Positions 18,821-26,730 of a stretch of 64,000 bases of DNA are shown here, piece after piece. The stretch's first letter is position 1; every line of letters begins with the position of its first letter. Both the position numbers and the translations under genes were made by a program. The stretch comes from CAYSWS01 sp964434935 (GTDB taxonomy: Bacteria > Patescibacteriota > WWE3 > UBA101185 > UBA10185), in the NCBI GenBank assembly GCA_964434935.1, contig CAYSWS010000003.1:4084-68083 (forward strand), read 5' to 3'. The notes below the pieces were generated by a model that searched no databases, was not told where the DNA came from, and worked only from the letters and a program-made list of their open reading frames with translations.

Positions 18821-18895
18821 TGGTGCCCCCAGCGGGAGTCGAACCCACATTTCGTCCTTAGGAGGGACGCGTTCTATCCATTGAACTATGAGAGC
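18821..18895 (-). tRNA. tRNA-Arg (anticodon CCT)
   Basis: This is a 75-nt cloverleaf with encoded CCA (18821-18823). The acceptor GCTCTCA pairs with TGGGGGC using G-U pairs; the anticodon loop is CTCCTAA and the T-loop GTTCGAC. A T5 tract directly follows CCA on the transcribed strand. There is no 51-nt trailing element here. Confidence 0.95.
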
Positions 18896-18991
18896 AAGTT
18901 CACAATTTCTTATCAATATTTTACCGCAGCTGAGGCCTTTTCGAACATTTTGGAACCCGCGCATTGTTTAGTCCAAAGCCAATGTACTCGT

Positions 18992-19081
18992 TGGCGGAGG
19001 GGGAGGGATTCGAACCCTCGTGCGGATTGCTCCGCGCATGGTTTTCAAGACCAGCCAGTTAAGCCGCTCCTGCACCCCTCC
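18992..19081 (-). tRNA. tRNA-Ser (anticodon TGA)
   Basis: This is a 90-nt class II tRNA with a long variable arm. The anticodon loop is CTTGAAA, the acceptor is GGAGGGG/CCCCTCC with discriminator G, and CCA is encoded (18992-18994). Upstream on the same strand lies ndk. It has no trailing element like those of Ala and Ile. Confidence 0.95.
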
Positions 19082-19113
19082 AAACATAGGAAATTATATC
19101 ATTTAAGCGGTGA

Positions 19114-19695
19114 TTAGTAGGCGTAAAGATCATCATGCGTACGTTTATATTTCAAAAGCTCATCCTCATTGAACCACATATTGATCTCCTCCTCTGCCTC
19201 TTCCGGAGTGCCTGAAGCGTGGATGAGATTTAGCACCGCCCTTTTCCTCCTCATGCTTGTCAACGCTGAATCTAAACCAAAGTCTCCTCTAATGGTACCG
19301 GGGAGGGCGGCATCGGGATAGGTATACCCCACCAGGTCTCTGATCTTTTTTACTGAGTTTGGCCCCTCAAAGACAAAAGCAAAGACCGGCCCTATTTTGA
19401 ACATATCGTACAACCAGCCGTTCACAATTCTGCCAATTTCCTCAGCCTCCACCGTACCGAAAATCTCCATAGCGCTAAGATCGTATTCACCGCAATCTTT
19501 TAGGTTAAGTTCGCCAATTTTCCTATGCCAGGCTTCATCTTTCTTGTAATGCTTTTTTACTACCTCTTGGTCGGCTTCCAAAAGTTTGGCACCAACTATC
19601 TTGAGCCCGGCGCGCTCGAATCGCTGTAGGATATCTCCTACAATTCCCCTTTGTACAGCGTCGGGTTTTAACAAAACTAAAGATCTCTGTATCAT
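19114..19695 (-). CDS. ndk: Nucleoside diphosphate kinase, long form
   Basis: NDK motifs are clear: LVLLKPDAVQRGIVGDIL at the N-terminus, GPNSVKKIRDLVG, and NLIHASGTPEEAEEEI with the phospho-accepting His in HASG. At 193 residues it is about 50 longer than typical NDK; the extra sequence lies around residues 58-100, between the first helices and the active-site half. It swaps the terminal phosphate between nucleotides. It is the last gene of the argS-phosphoesterase-ndk run (3-nt gap). Confidence 0.92.
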   Translation of the reverse strand: MIQRSLVLLKPDAVQRGIVGDILQRFERAGLKIVGAKLLEADQEVVKKHYKKDEAWHRKIGELNLKDCGEYDLSAMEIFGTVEAEEIGRIVNGWLYDMFKIGPVFAFVFEGPNSVKKIRDLVGYTYPDAALPGTIRGDFGLDSALTSMRRKRAVLNLIHASGTPEEAEEEINMWFNEDELLKYKRTHDDLYAY

Positions 19696-19698
19696 AAA

Positions 19699-20781
19699 TT
19701 ACTCCAAATAAGCTTCTTCTATACTATACGAACCGTCGTCATAAACAACAAGCAAAGTGATGCTGGTCTTTTTTTGTTCCGCTCTAGCATCAGTAATGGG
19801 TCCCAACACTACATGCTCCAACCCACTATCCGCTTCATCTGGATATTCACTGAAACTGTGCTGGTCGGCGGCAAAGATCGCTTTGACATCTGAATCTCTA
19901 ATGGCATTCAGCAACTCGTCTGCCTGCTCCTTAACATCGGCTACTACCTCACCCTTGACCAAACCCATCACCGGCTTGCCATAAGATGCCAAGGGATGAT
20001 AAAGGGGTTGTGAGAGCAGAACGTAATCAGCGCCCTCTAACTCTTCTATAAATTGTCCTATTATATCCTTGTCAATAACTGTATAATTGGCACTATTATT
20101 TAAAAGCACAAACTTAATGTCGCCTATTGTCACACTAACTCGGGGCTGACCGAAGACATCAAAATAGTTCTGATGGGTGGCCACCGGCATGTCGTTAATG
20201 TCAAGGTCCCTGTCACCGGGCAGAGAGTAATACAAAAGACCGCTTTCATCCATGATATTTTTAGCCTCCACGAGCTTATCTTTGACACCAAAATCCGTAT
20301 AATCTCCCAGATAGAACACCACATCAACGCCGGCTGCTTTGGCTGCGATCAAAGCTTTTCTTAAGTTCTCGTCATTGTTATGAGAATCAGCCATGAGGGC
20401 TGTCTTAAGTATCACTGTCCTGGAAGTGGCAGCCCCTTCGCTCTCACTTAAAGAGCCAGTCTTCTTGAAGCTCTTGCCAGTAAGGCCGCCCACCTCTTCT
20501 TTGAAGCTTTCGGATGGGGCAATATTGGTCTTTAGTACCCTTTCAGCAAAGCTGCCCGCTACCTGACCGGCAGTTTCCTTGGAAATACCTATCCTTTCCA
20601 ATAAAGGTCCGGCCATTTCCGCTGCTTTATAAGGATCCAGATGGGCAGCATTCTTGACCAGAAGGGATAGCCCTAGTATAAAAGCACTTAAAATAACAAC
20701 AGCAATAACAGTCCTAAAGAACCTTTGAATGAAAGAGATCCTTTTTTTTCTCCTGGCGCGCTTTTTCTTGAACATAATCAC
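19699..20781 (-). CDS. Membrane-anchored calcineurin-like metallophosphoesterase
   Basis: The protein has 360 residues with a very basic N-terminus (KKKRARRKKR), one membrane segment (about 24-45) and an outward-facing metallophosphoesterase domain. Metal-ligand motifs in order are ADSHNN (about 133), VFYLGDYTD, PGDRD and ADQHSF. The usual GNHD is replaced by GDRD, a change seen in some subfamilies. Either the GTG at 20781, which overlaps the argS stop, or the ATG at 20775 is the start. The substrate is unknown. Confidence 0.78.
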   Translation of the reverse strand: MIMFKKKRARRKKRISFIQRFFRTVIAVVILSAFILGLSLLVKNAAHLDPYKAAEMAGPLLERIGISKETAGQVAGSFAERVLKTNIAPSESFKEEVGGLTGKSFKKTGSLSESEGAATSRTVILKTALMADSHNNDENLRKALIAAKAAGVDVVFYLGDYTDFGVKDKLVEAKNIMDESGLLYYSLPGDRDLDINDMPVATHQNYFDVFGQPRVSVTIGDIKFVLLNNSANYTVIDKDIIGQFIEELEGADYVLLSQPLYHPLASYGKPVMGLVKGEVVADVKEQADELLNAIRDSDVKAIFAADQHSFSEYPDEADSGLEHVVLGPITDARAEQKKTSITLLVVYDDGSYSIEEAYLE

Positions 20782-22670
20782 ATTTTATCCACAACAGGGA
20801 TGCCAAGCAAATACAAGCCGTCCTTCATCACCTGCCCCACAGCAGCCGTCAAATGCAATCGGAACATCTTTTCATCCTTAGTGGTGGCTTTTATGATCGG
20901 TAACTGAGCGTAAAAAGCGTTGTATCTTTGCGCTAGCTCAAAAATGAAACCGGCTATCAAATTGGGTGCCAATCGTTCCCCGGCCAGTTTTACTTGTTCT
21001 GAGAACTTGTAAATGTGTCTTAACACGTCTCTTTCCACCCCGCTAAGCTCAACATTTACCTCATATTTGGACATGTCTTGTCCTTTTTTGTCAGCATAAT
21101 TAGCTTTATCCAACACCGATCTGGCCCTGGCGTATGTATATAATAGGTAAGGCCCTGTATTTCCTAGCAAGTTTGTGGCCTCTTCCTCATCATAGGTGAT
21201 GTCGCTACCTATACCGCTCTTTAGAATACTGTATTTGATAGAGGCCACTGCCACTTTTTGCGCCGTATCATCAAGGTTTTTTCCTTCCACAGCAGCATCT
21301 TCCGCCTGGGACATCTTTTCCAGCACCTTCTCTTTGACCATGGCCAACAGCTCTTCTCCGGCTACTATATCCCCGGTTCTGGAGGACATTTTACCGTGTT
21401 TGAACACCATTCTGCCATGTCCAATATGAGTGGTTTTGTCTGCCAGGCCAGTATTTATCTCTTCCAGTGCCTTAAGTACCACCGTAAAGTATTCGTTCAC
21501 CTCGTTGTCGGTGATGATGAAGGACTTGTCATATGCATAGTCGTTGAACTTCATGGTGGCTAATCCCAGATCTTTAGCTTCGTACACCGGCAAACCTTGG
21601 GAATTAATAAAGACCCGCGTATGCAGACCGTACTTTTCCCCTTCGAAAATGACTGCCCCCTGATCCTCCTTAAAGACTCCATCTTTTATATGCTCTTTGA
21701 CTATTTTCCACCCCACCTCGCCGGCCTGCCTCTCAAAATAGTAATAGTCGAATTTTGTGCCCAGGATCTTGTACAAAGTCTCAAAATATTCCAGGCTCCA
21801 TTTTCTACCTGCCCTATACAAAGACATGATCTGTTCCAAATCAAAAGGCGGTTCTTCTCCTCCAATTAAATTTTCGTAATCAACAGCCGTGATCCATTTT
21901 TCTTCTTCTTCGGTAAGAATCTTTTGCGCCAGCAAATATATATAATTGTTTAACAGTTGGATCTCTTTTTTGGCCGACTCGTTTTCTTCATAGGCGGTAG
22001 CTCCCAGAGAGTATGCTTGACCCAGATAGTCCATCCTTTTTTTTAACTCCATTTTTTCCAGATCGATGAGTGTCAAGTTATCCTTTTTCAATTTTTCCTT
22101 CAGCCCCCAGATCGAGTTTGCCACGTGTATTCCTACATCACCTTGATAGTTAGCCCGCTTAACATCCGCGCCCAGAAATTCGAAGATCCTAGCCAGCGAC
22201 TCGCCAATAGTATTGGTCATGACGTGACCTATGTGGAAGATCTTAAAAGGATTAGGGTCTGTGAACTCCACCATTATCTTCTCTCCGGACCAAAATTCAG
22301 CCGCCCCATAGTTTCTTTCTCCAAGTGCGATGCCAAAGAGTACACTATTTAACCAATCAGTAGTTAAAGTAAGATTTATAAAGCCTGGTGGCGCTATTTC
22401 CACCTTTTCAAAAATAGGGGTTATTTTATCACCTCTGGCGAAGGTTAACGGACTTTTCTCCATCTCATAGGCTAGCTTTTTAGCAATCTCTAGAGGTTTC
22501 TGCTTAAGACGGGACGCCAACACCAGCGGGATACTGGTGGCCAGATCCCCAAAATCCTGGTTTTCCGGGTGCTCAACAGGCGCATCGTCGATCTCCAGAC
22601 CATAAGCCTCCTTGACCACTTCTCTCAGGCGGTCCTTCAGCCAAGCGTTTATCGACTTTGTTTTTGTCAT
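20778..22670 (-). CDS. argS: Arginyl-tRNA synthetase
   Basis: This is a 630-residue class I ArgRS with the N-terminal Arg_tRNA_synt_N additional domain (about 1-100), a HIGH motif FHIGHVMTN (about 144-152), the KMSKS equivalent KHGKMSSRTGD, and a C-terminal DALR anticodon-binding domain (about 510-630, ending YLLGIPVVDKM). Family length is 550-640. It charges tRNA-Arg; the tRNA-Arg(CCT) gene lies about 1.9 kb downstream on the same strand. A TAGAAT lies 9 nt before the ATG. Confidence 0.97.
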   Translation of the reverse strand: MTKTKSINAWLKDRLREVVKEAYGLEIDDAPVEHPENQDFGDLATSIPLVLASRLKQKPLEIAKKLAYEMEKSPLTFARGDKITPIFEKVEIAPPGFINLTLTTDWLNSVLFGIALGERNYGAAEFWSGEKIMVEFTDPNPFKIFHIGHVMTNTIGESLARIFEFLGADVKRANYQGDVGIHVANSIWGLKEKLKKDNLTLIDLEKMELKKRMDYLGQAYSLGATAYEENESAKKEIQLLNNYIYLLAQKILTEEEEKWITAVDYENLIGGEEPPFDLEQIMSLYRAGRKWSLEYFETLYKILGTKFDYYYFERQAGEVGWKIVKEHIKDGVFKEDQGAVIFEGEKYGLHTRVFINSQGLPVYEAKDLGLATMKFNDYAYDKSFIITDNEVNEYFTVVLKALEEINTGLADKTTHIGHGRMVFKHGKMSSRTGDIVAGEELLAMVKEKVLEKMSQAEDAAVEGKNLDDTAQKVAVASIKYSILKSGIGSDITYDEEEATNLLGNTGPYLLYTYARARSVLDKANYADKKGQDMSKYEVNVELSGVERDVLRHIYKFSEQVKLAGERLAPNLIAGFIFELAQRYNAFYAQLPIIKATTKDEKMFRLHLTAAVGQVMKDGLYLLGIPVVDKM

Positions 22671-22688
22671 GGCACCAAAATTCTACCT

Positions 22689-23498
22689 TCAATTGATAAA
22701 AAGCTCAATAGTACCACTCTCATCAGTTCTTTTTACTTTGCATCCCTGCCCGCTCATAAATCCCAGTACCTCATCGCTGGGGTGGCCATACTTATTCTCA
22801 CCCACCGAGACAGCGCACAGCTTAGGTTTCAGATAAGCTATCAGTTCCGGATTGAACGAATCTGTGGAACCGTGATGAGGCGTCTTATATAACTCCAACC
22901 TTCCGTCAATATATTTACTTAACAGCTCCTTATCCAACATGGACGAGGCCTCTTTTTCCAGATCACCCAGGAACAGTGCTTCAAAATCTCCATAGTCCAG
23001 CAGCAGTGATACCGAAGAGTTATTAATGTTCTCGGAAAACTCCTGCTCCCGGGGAGGCCACACCACCACCAACTTCACCCGTCCCAAATTGATGACGTCC
23101 CCTATCTTGACCTCTATGCCATCCACGGACTCCAAATGTGCAGACCAGCTCTTATATCCCCGTGAATCGTAGGTAACTGTCCTCTGCAACACCTTATCCA
23201 CCCTGCATCTCTCCAGTAATCTGTTCAGTCCTTTAAGATGGTCCTCGTGAGGATGAGTGAGCACGAGCAGGTCCAAGTGGCAGCCGTTGAGCCAAAACTC
23301 TTTATCGATATATCTATCAACCTCGTAATCAGGTCCGCCGTCAATAAGAACCTTTGCCCCGCCGGGAAGTCTAAGTAGTATGGCATCCCCCTGCCCCACA
23401 TCGAACACCTTGATGGCCAAACCATTCTTGCGCGGAACCGCTAAAAGTTTGCCCAGCAAAAATACCATGAGCAAGATCAGCAGTCCTTTATTTATCAT
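22689..23498 (-). CDS. ComEC-type metallo-beta-lactamase domain protein (separate gene)
   Basis: From the ATG at 23498 the protein has 269 residues: a membrane helix (about 5-20), then a beta-lactamase fold with VFDVGQGDA, LIDGGPD, the zinc motif THPHEDH, and KTPHHGS. This is the C-terminal module of ComEC, here encoded separately and overlapping the comEC stop by 11 nt. In ComEC this domain is thought to degrade the non-transforming strand. The open frame runs back to 23534, but those codons lie inside comEC. Confidence 0.88.
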   Translation of the reverse strand: MINKGLLILLMVFLLGKLLAVPRKNGLAIKVFDVGQGDAILLRLPGGAKVLIDGGPDYEVDRYIDKEFWLNGCHLDLLVLTHPHEDHLKGLNRLLERCRVDKVLQRTVTYDSRGYKSWSAHLESVDGIEVKIGDVINLGRVKLVVVWPPREQEFSENINNSSVSLLLDYGDFEALFLGDLEKEASSMLDKELLSKYIDGRLELYKTPHHGSTDSFNPELIAYLKPKLCAVSVGENKYGHPSDEVLGFMSGQGCKVKRTDESGTIELFIN

Positions 23499-24543
23499 TC
23501 GCCTTTTTTCGAACCCGTAAATAGATGCAGGCAAGTAAAAGGTAGTAGCCTAGCAGAAGTTGCAGAGATATTTGGTAAGGGGCTATGGCAGAGGTGAAAC
23601 GGGAAAAATATTCTATCAAAGTGACAAAAAAATCCAAGGGTACATACACCAATATCGCCAGAAAAGCGCCTAAAAATCCGCTCAGGGCGTTAAGAAATAA
23701 GTAAAGACTGCCCAGAATAGTGGCTAGGGGTACGGTCCAAAGCACTAAAGCGTTTACCAGCGGACTCATGAGGCTTACCTGCCCGAACTTTAAAGAAAGG
23801 AAGGGCCAGATAAGCACCTGCGCCGATAGTGTGGCTGAAAGATCCTCCACCCACACGTTCTTGGCCGAGGTGAACTTTTTTATGAGGGTGGAAATGGGGT
23901 GTTCGAACATGATAAGGCTTAGCGTAGCTAAAAAGCTTAGTTGAAAGCTTAGATTGTAGATATAGCCTGGGTTGATGAGGGCCATGACCAGACCTGTGAA
24001 GAGGAGCACGGACAGGGCGTCGACTTTCCGGCCATAGAATTTCCCTAAAGCAATGATGCTGCCCATGACCCAAGCTCTGACCACCGGCGGTTCAAATCCC
24101 GACACCACGGAAAACAAAAAGGTAGCCGCTATGCCCAAAGCCAGATTTCTGGTCTTGTAGGGTGAGCCGAGCAGACGGATGACAGCATTATAAACCAAGG
24201 TCACATTATAACCTGACACTACCACCACGTGGATGGTACCGGTGTCTCTTAACATCTTTTTGAATTTGGGTACTTCATACAGGTTGTCGATGCCTAAGGT
24301 CATGCCCAGTAGAAGCTCGCTGTGGGGACTGGGGAGGTCTTTCCTCACCCTAGCCGCCGTCCTCATTCTGAAAGTTTCCAACTTTTCCTCTCCCAGCGAT
24401 GCGCCCTCATCGCTAGTGTATCTCTCCCTCAGGGACCGTTCATTAACCGCTTGGCAAAGTATATAATCTCCTTCACAAACCTTATTGATCCTAGGGAGCA
24501 GAACCAGCAGCAACAAAAAATATAAAATGACTGTTTTTTTCAT
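23488..24543 (-). CDS. comEC: ComEC/Rec2 channel domain (DNA uptake)
   Basis: The 351-residue protein has about eight membrane segments and the Competence-domain motifs LLLGMTLG, FKKMLRDTGTIHVVVVSGYNV, FEPPVVRAWVMG and NPGYIYNLSFQLSFLAT. It forms the inner-membrane channel for single-stranded DNA. The N-terminal OB-fold (DUF4131) found in many ComECs is missing or reduced, and the lactamase domain sits in the next gene. The start overlaps the comEA stop (TAATG), so comEA-comEC-MBL is one coupled operon. Confidence 0.93.
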   Translation of the reverse strand: MKKTVILYFLLLLVLLPRINKVCEGDYILCQAVNERSLRERYTSDEGASLGEEKLETFRMRTAARVRKDLPSPHSELLLGMTLGIDNLYEVPKFKKMLRDTGTIHVVVVSGYNVTLVYNAVIRLLGSPYKTRNLALGIAATFLFSVVSGFEPPVVRAWVMGSIIALGKFYGRKVDALSVLLFTGLVMALINPGYIYNLSFQLSFLATLSLIMFEHPISTLIKKFTSAKNVWVEDLSATLSAQVLIWPFLSLKFGQVSLMSPLVNALVLWTVPLATILGSLYLFLNALSGFLGAFLAILVYVPLDFFVTLIEYFSRFTSAIAPYQISLQLLLGYYLLLACIYLRVRKKANDK

Positions 24544-25253
24544 TAAAAACCGATCTGGGACTGTATCTTTTCTAAAACACTACCGGGCACGCCTGACCTT
24601 TCCGTCAAGTCCGAAAGATCGTTGTAAGGCCTGTTTTCTATTATTCTGGCGGCGTAAACCGGTCCTATACCCGGCAAGCCGTCAATATCTTCCTGGCTGG
24701 CCGTATTCACGTTTACCGTCCCTTGTGTACTAGTCTCCGATTGACCAGGGTTACCATCACTAGTTTCTGACGGCTGCGGTAGTGGATCTTTTTCCGGTAA
24801 GTAGTTGCTCACGGTATAGCTGTTGGTCAGTGTAGCTATCTCCCGGCTTTGCCCGTTTACATTTATGGGATCGTCCCACTTGAATGGTATATAGATCTTT
24901 TGTGAATCTTTAAGTTTTGACGACAGATTGATGTATTTGGACAACCACTCTTCTGAAGCGGATTCGGAAAACCCTCCCGCCAAGGATACAAGCTCAGATA
25001 AGCGACTCTCTGCTGCCAACTCGTAAACCCCCGGGTTTTCTACCGCGCCTGAGAGGTCTATAAAAATGGTGTCATCTTCAACTGGTACAGCGGGTTCTTG
25101 TAAAATTTCCGAAGATTCTAAATTATTTTCTTCATTGACCATGTTTGAGATCAGTAAAATCGAGCCAAGGGTCACAGCGTATAAAATGAGCAAACTATAA
25201 AATATATTTTCGTGGATCAAAGTAGAAAGTTTTTCAATCAACTGTGAACTCAT
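24543..25253 (-). CDS. comEA: ComEA-like DNA receptor (SLBB + helix-hairpin-helix)
   Basis: The protein has 236 residues: a membrane segment (about 15-35), an SLBB-type domain (about 60-128, ending YIPFKWDDP), a Ser/Thr/Pro-rich linker, and a C-terminal double helix-hairpin-helix (VNVNTASQEDIDGLPGIGPV, then a second hairpin ending EKIQSQIGF). ComEA binds double-stranded DNA outside the membrane and passes it to ComEC. First gene of the com operon; three GCGGGAA repeats lie 85-145 nt upstream. Confidence 0.92.
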   Translation of the reverse strand: MSSQLIEKLSTLIHENIFYSLLILYAVTLGSILLISNMVNEENNLESSEILQEPAVPVEDDTIFIDLSGAVENPGVYELAAESRLSELVSLAGGFSESASEEWLSKYINLSSKLKDSQKIYIPFKWDDPINVNGQSREIATLTNSYTVSNYLPEKDPLPQPSETSDGNPGQSETSTQGTVNVNTASQEDIDGLPGIGPVYAARIIENRPYNDLSDLTERSGVPGSVLEKIQSQIGF

Positions 25254-25339
25254 ACTTTATATTTCTCATACTTGCTTAAAAGTTTTAAGGCGCATTTTTC
25301 TTGCTTTACAAGACTTTTTCGTTACATGAGGCTGATTAT

Positions 25340-25399
25340 TTCCCGCTCTTTTCCCGCACATTATGGTCTATATTACCTTATAAATATTATAATTCCCGC
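25340..25399. repeat. Three GCGGGAA repeats upstream of comEA
   Basis: TTCCCGC occurs at 25340-25346, 25351-25357 and 25393-25399; the last two extend to a shared TTCCCGC(A)(C/T)ATTAT. They lie in the 265-bp AT-rich region between comEA and arsR, which otherwise shows no gene. A binding site for a regulator of either gene is possible. Confidence 0.4.
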
Positions 25400-25518
25400 A
25401 TATTATTCGCATATTTACTAATCTTTGATCCACCAAGTGAGCTTAGATCTAACGCAGCTCTAGTATCGCAGACCGGATTGTGCATTTATAAGGGAACGAG
25501 TATAAAGGATGTCTGAAC

Positions 25519-25812
25519 TTAATCCTCTAAGGCTTTCAGGAGTATCTGTTTAAAGGCGGGGTTCTTTTTAAGATCTTTGAGAAGTGAGATGAATTTTGTC
25601 TCATTAAGATCATAAAATACTTCCCTGCCTTTTTTCTTGTTCTTCAAGAACCCTAAGGAGGCAAGAACTCTCAAATGATGAGAGGCAAGGTTTTCCTCAA
25701 CACTTAATTTATCAGCAACAGCGCTAACATTTTGAGGCCCATCGCTGAGGTATCTCAAAATTTTTAGCCTGTTCCTATCAGAGAATGCCTTAGAAATTCT
25801 CTCTTGATTCAT
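25519..25812 (-). CDS. ArsR-family winged-helix repressor
   Basis: The 97-residue protein has the HTH_20/ArsR fold: FSDRNRLKILRYLSDGP, VSAVADKLSVEENLASHHLRVL recognition helix, then a KKKGREVFYDL wing. No cysteine metal-sensing pair is present, so it probably does not sense metals through the classic site. It diverges from the membrane MerR-like gene, and two 14-bp direct repeats in the gap (25849-25877) are candidate operators. Confidence 0.88.
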   Translation of the reverse strand: MNQERISKAFSDRNRLKILRYLSDGPQNVSAVADKLSVEENLASHHLRVLASLGFLKNKKKGREVFYDLNETKFISLLKDLKKNPAFKQILLKALED

Positions 25813-25848
25813 ATAAGGTCAATATACAACATCCGTTATGACAATTCA

Positions 25849-25877
25849 ACTAATTATAAAGGGACTAATTATAAAGG
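25849..25877. promoter_or_regulatory. Two 14-bp direct repeats, candidate operator
   Basis: ACTAATTATAAAGG occurs at 25849-25862 and again at 25864-25877 (15-bp period) between the divergent arsR and membrane-regulator genes, just upstream of an extended -10 (TGGTATAAT, 25900-25908). Confidence 0.5.
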
Positions 25878-25899
25878 TAGTAGATATATACATACAATT

Positions 25900-25908
25900 T
25901 GGTATAAT
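25900..25908 (+). promoter_or_regulatory. Extended -10 promoter
   Basis: TGGTATAAT matches the extended -10 consensus exactly. It ends 8 nt before the ATG at 25917, with no Shine-Dalgarno between. Confidence 0.55.
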
Positions 25909-25916
25909 ATTTGTTA

Positions 25917-26579
25917 ATGAGTTCTCTAATAGAAGTAGACAAATTAATACGCATGGCAAAAAAGGAAGGTGTCGACTTTGGTAAGGGCGATCCTTATAAC
26001 AGACTCCGCTACTATACCAAGATAGGCTGGTTACCCCATATGGAACGCAAAATGTCTGATGATGGTGAGGTAAAAGGCCATTATCCCGCCTGGGTGCTTG
26101 AACGCCTGGTGCTCATAGACAAGTTAAAAAGACAAGATGCCAGTAATGAATATGTTACGAGTAAGATAAATACCCGTAACAAACTTTACGGCCTATATGC
26201 TAAATTCAATACCCAAGACTTCAGGAACAAACTCATTTCTTACGCTACAGTACTTATTGTCCTCTTAATTTTGCTTACGGAATTGGACATAATAAGTTTA
26301 TCCAAATCAAAGAATAAACCCGTCATTAACTACTCTGAGTCCCTTACGCCTCAGCTCATAGACAGCGGCACGTCCTTTGTACCGGTCGGCAAGAACAGAG
26401 TTTTTGTTAAAAATTCCCAAATTACAGCAGGGAGTAAGGTTTATGTGACTTTCAACCAGAATTTTTCCCCAGCTACCAGGTTCTGGGTATCCAAACTTGA
26501 ACCTCAGAGTGGATTCTATGTAGATCTGGACGCTCCCGTGTTCGATAATGTAGAGTTTAGTTGGTGGATTAGCTATTAA
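25917..26579 (+). CDS. Membrane-anchored MerR-like protein
   Basis: The protein has 220 residues from the ATG at 25917; the TTG at 25911 is less likely. Residues 1-75 look like a MerR-type winged helix (DPYNRLRYYTKIGWLPHMER, then HYPAWVLERLVLIDKL). A single membrane segment follows at about 106-125. The C-terminal 90 residues would lie outside the cytoplasm and form a beta-rich domain ending VEFSWWISY. The layout suggests a one-component transmembrane sensor, DNA-binding inside and sensing outside. It sits next to an ArsR gene with shared candidate operators and is followed by an O-antigen-ligase-like gene. Confidence 0.65.
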   Translation: MSSLIEVDKLIRMAKKEGVDFGKGDPYNRLRYYTKIGWLPHMERKMSDDGEVKGHYPAWVLERLVLIDKLKRQDASNEYVTSKINTRNKLYGLYAKFNTQDFRNKLISYATVLIVLLILLTELDIISLSKSKNKPVINYSESLTPQLIDSGTSFVPVGKNRVFVKNSQITAGSKVYVTFNQNFSPATRFWVSKLEPQSGFYVDLDAPVFDNVEFSWWISY

Positions 26580-26610
26580 ACAGCTGTTTCCCGTTACGAG
26601 AAATTACCTC

Positions 26611-26640
26611 TTGACTTTAATTTTCCGTTATGCCTAGAAT
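26611..26640 (+). promoter_or_regulatory. Promoter of the O-antigen-ligase-like gene
   Basis: TTGACT (26611-26616), an 18-nt spacer and TAGAAT (26635-26640). The leader to the ATG at 26731 is about 84 nt and shows no clear Shine-Dalgarno. Confidence 0.5.
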
Positions 26641-26730
26641 AAAATAACAAGTATCAAGTTCAAGTGCAGGTACTTATGCCTTGAGATCTAAAAAAGCTTT
26701 GGATCGTCCGGGTTAAGAGACCTTAATAAA

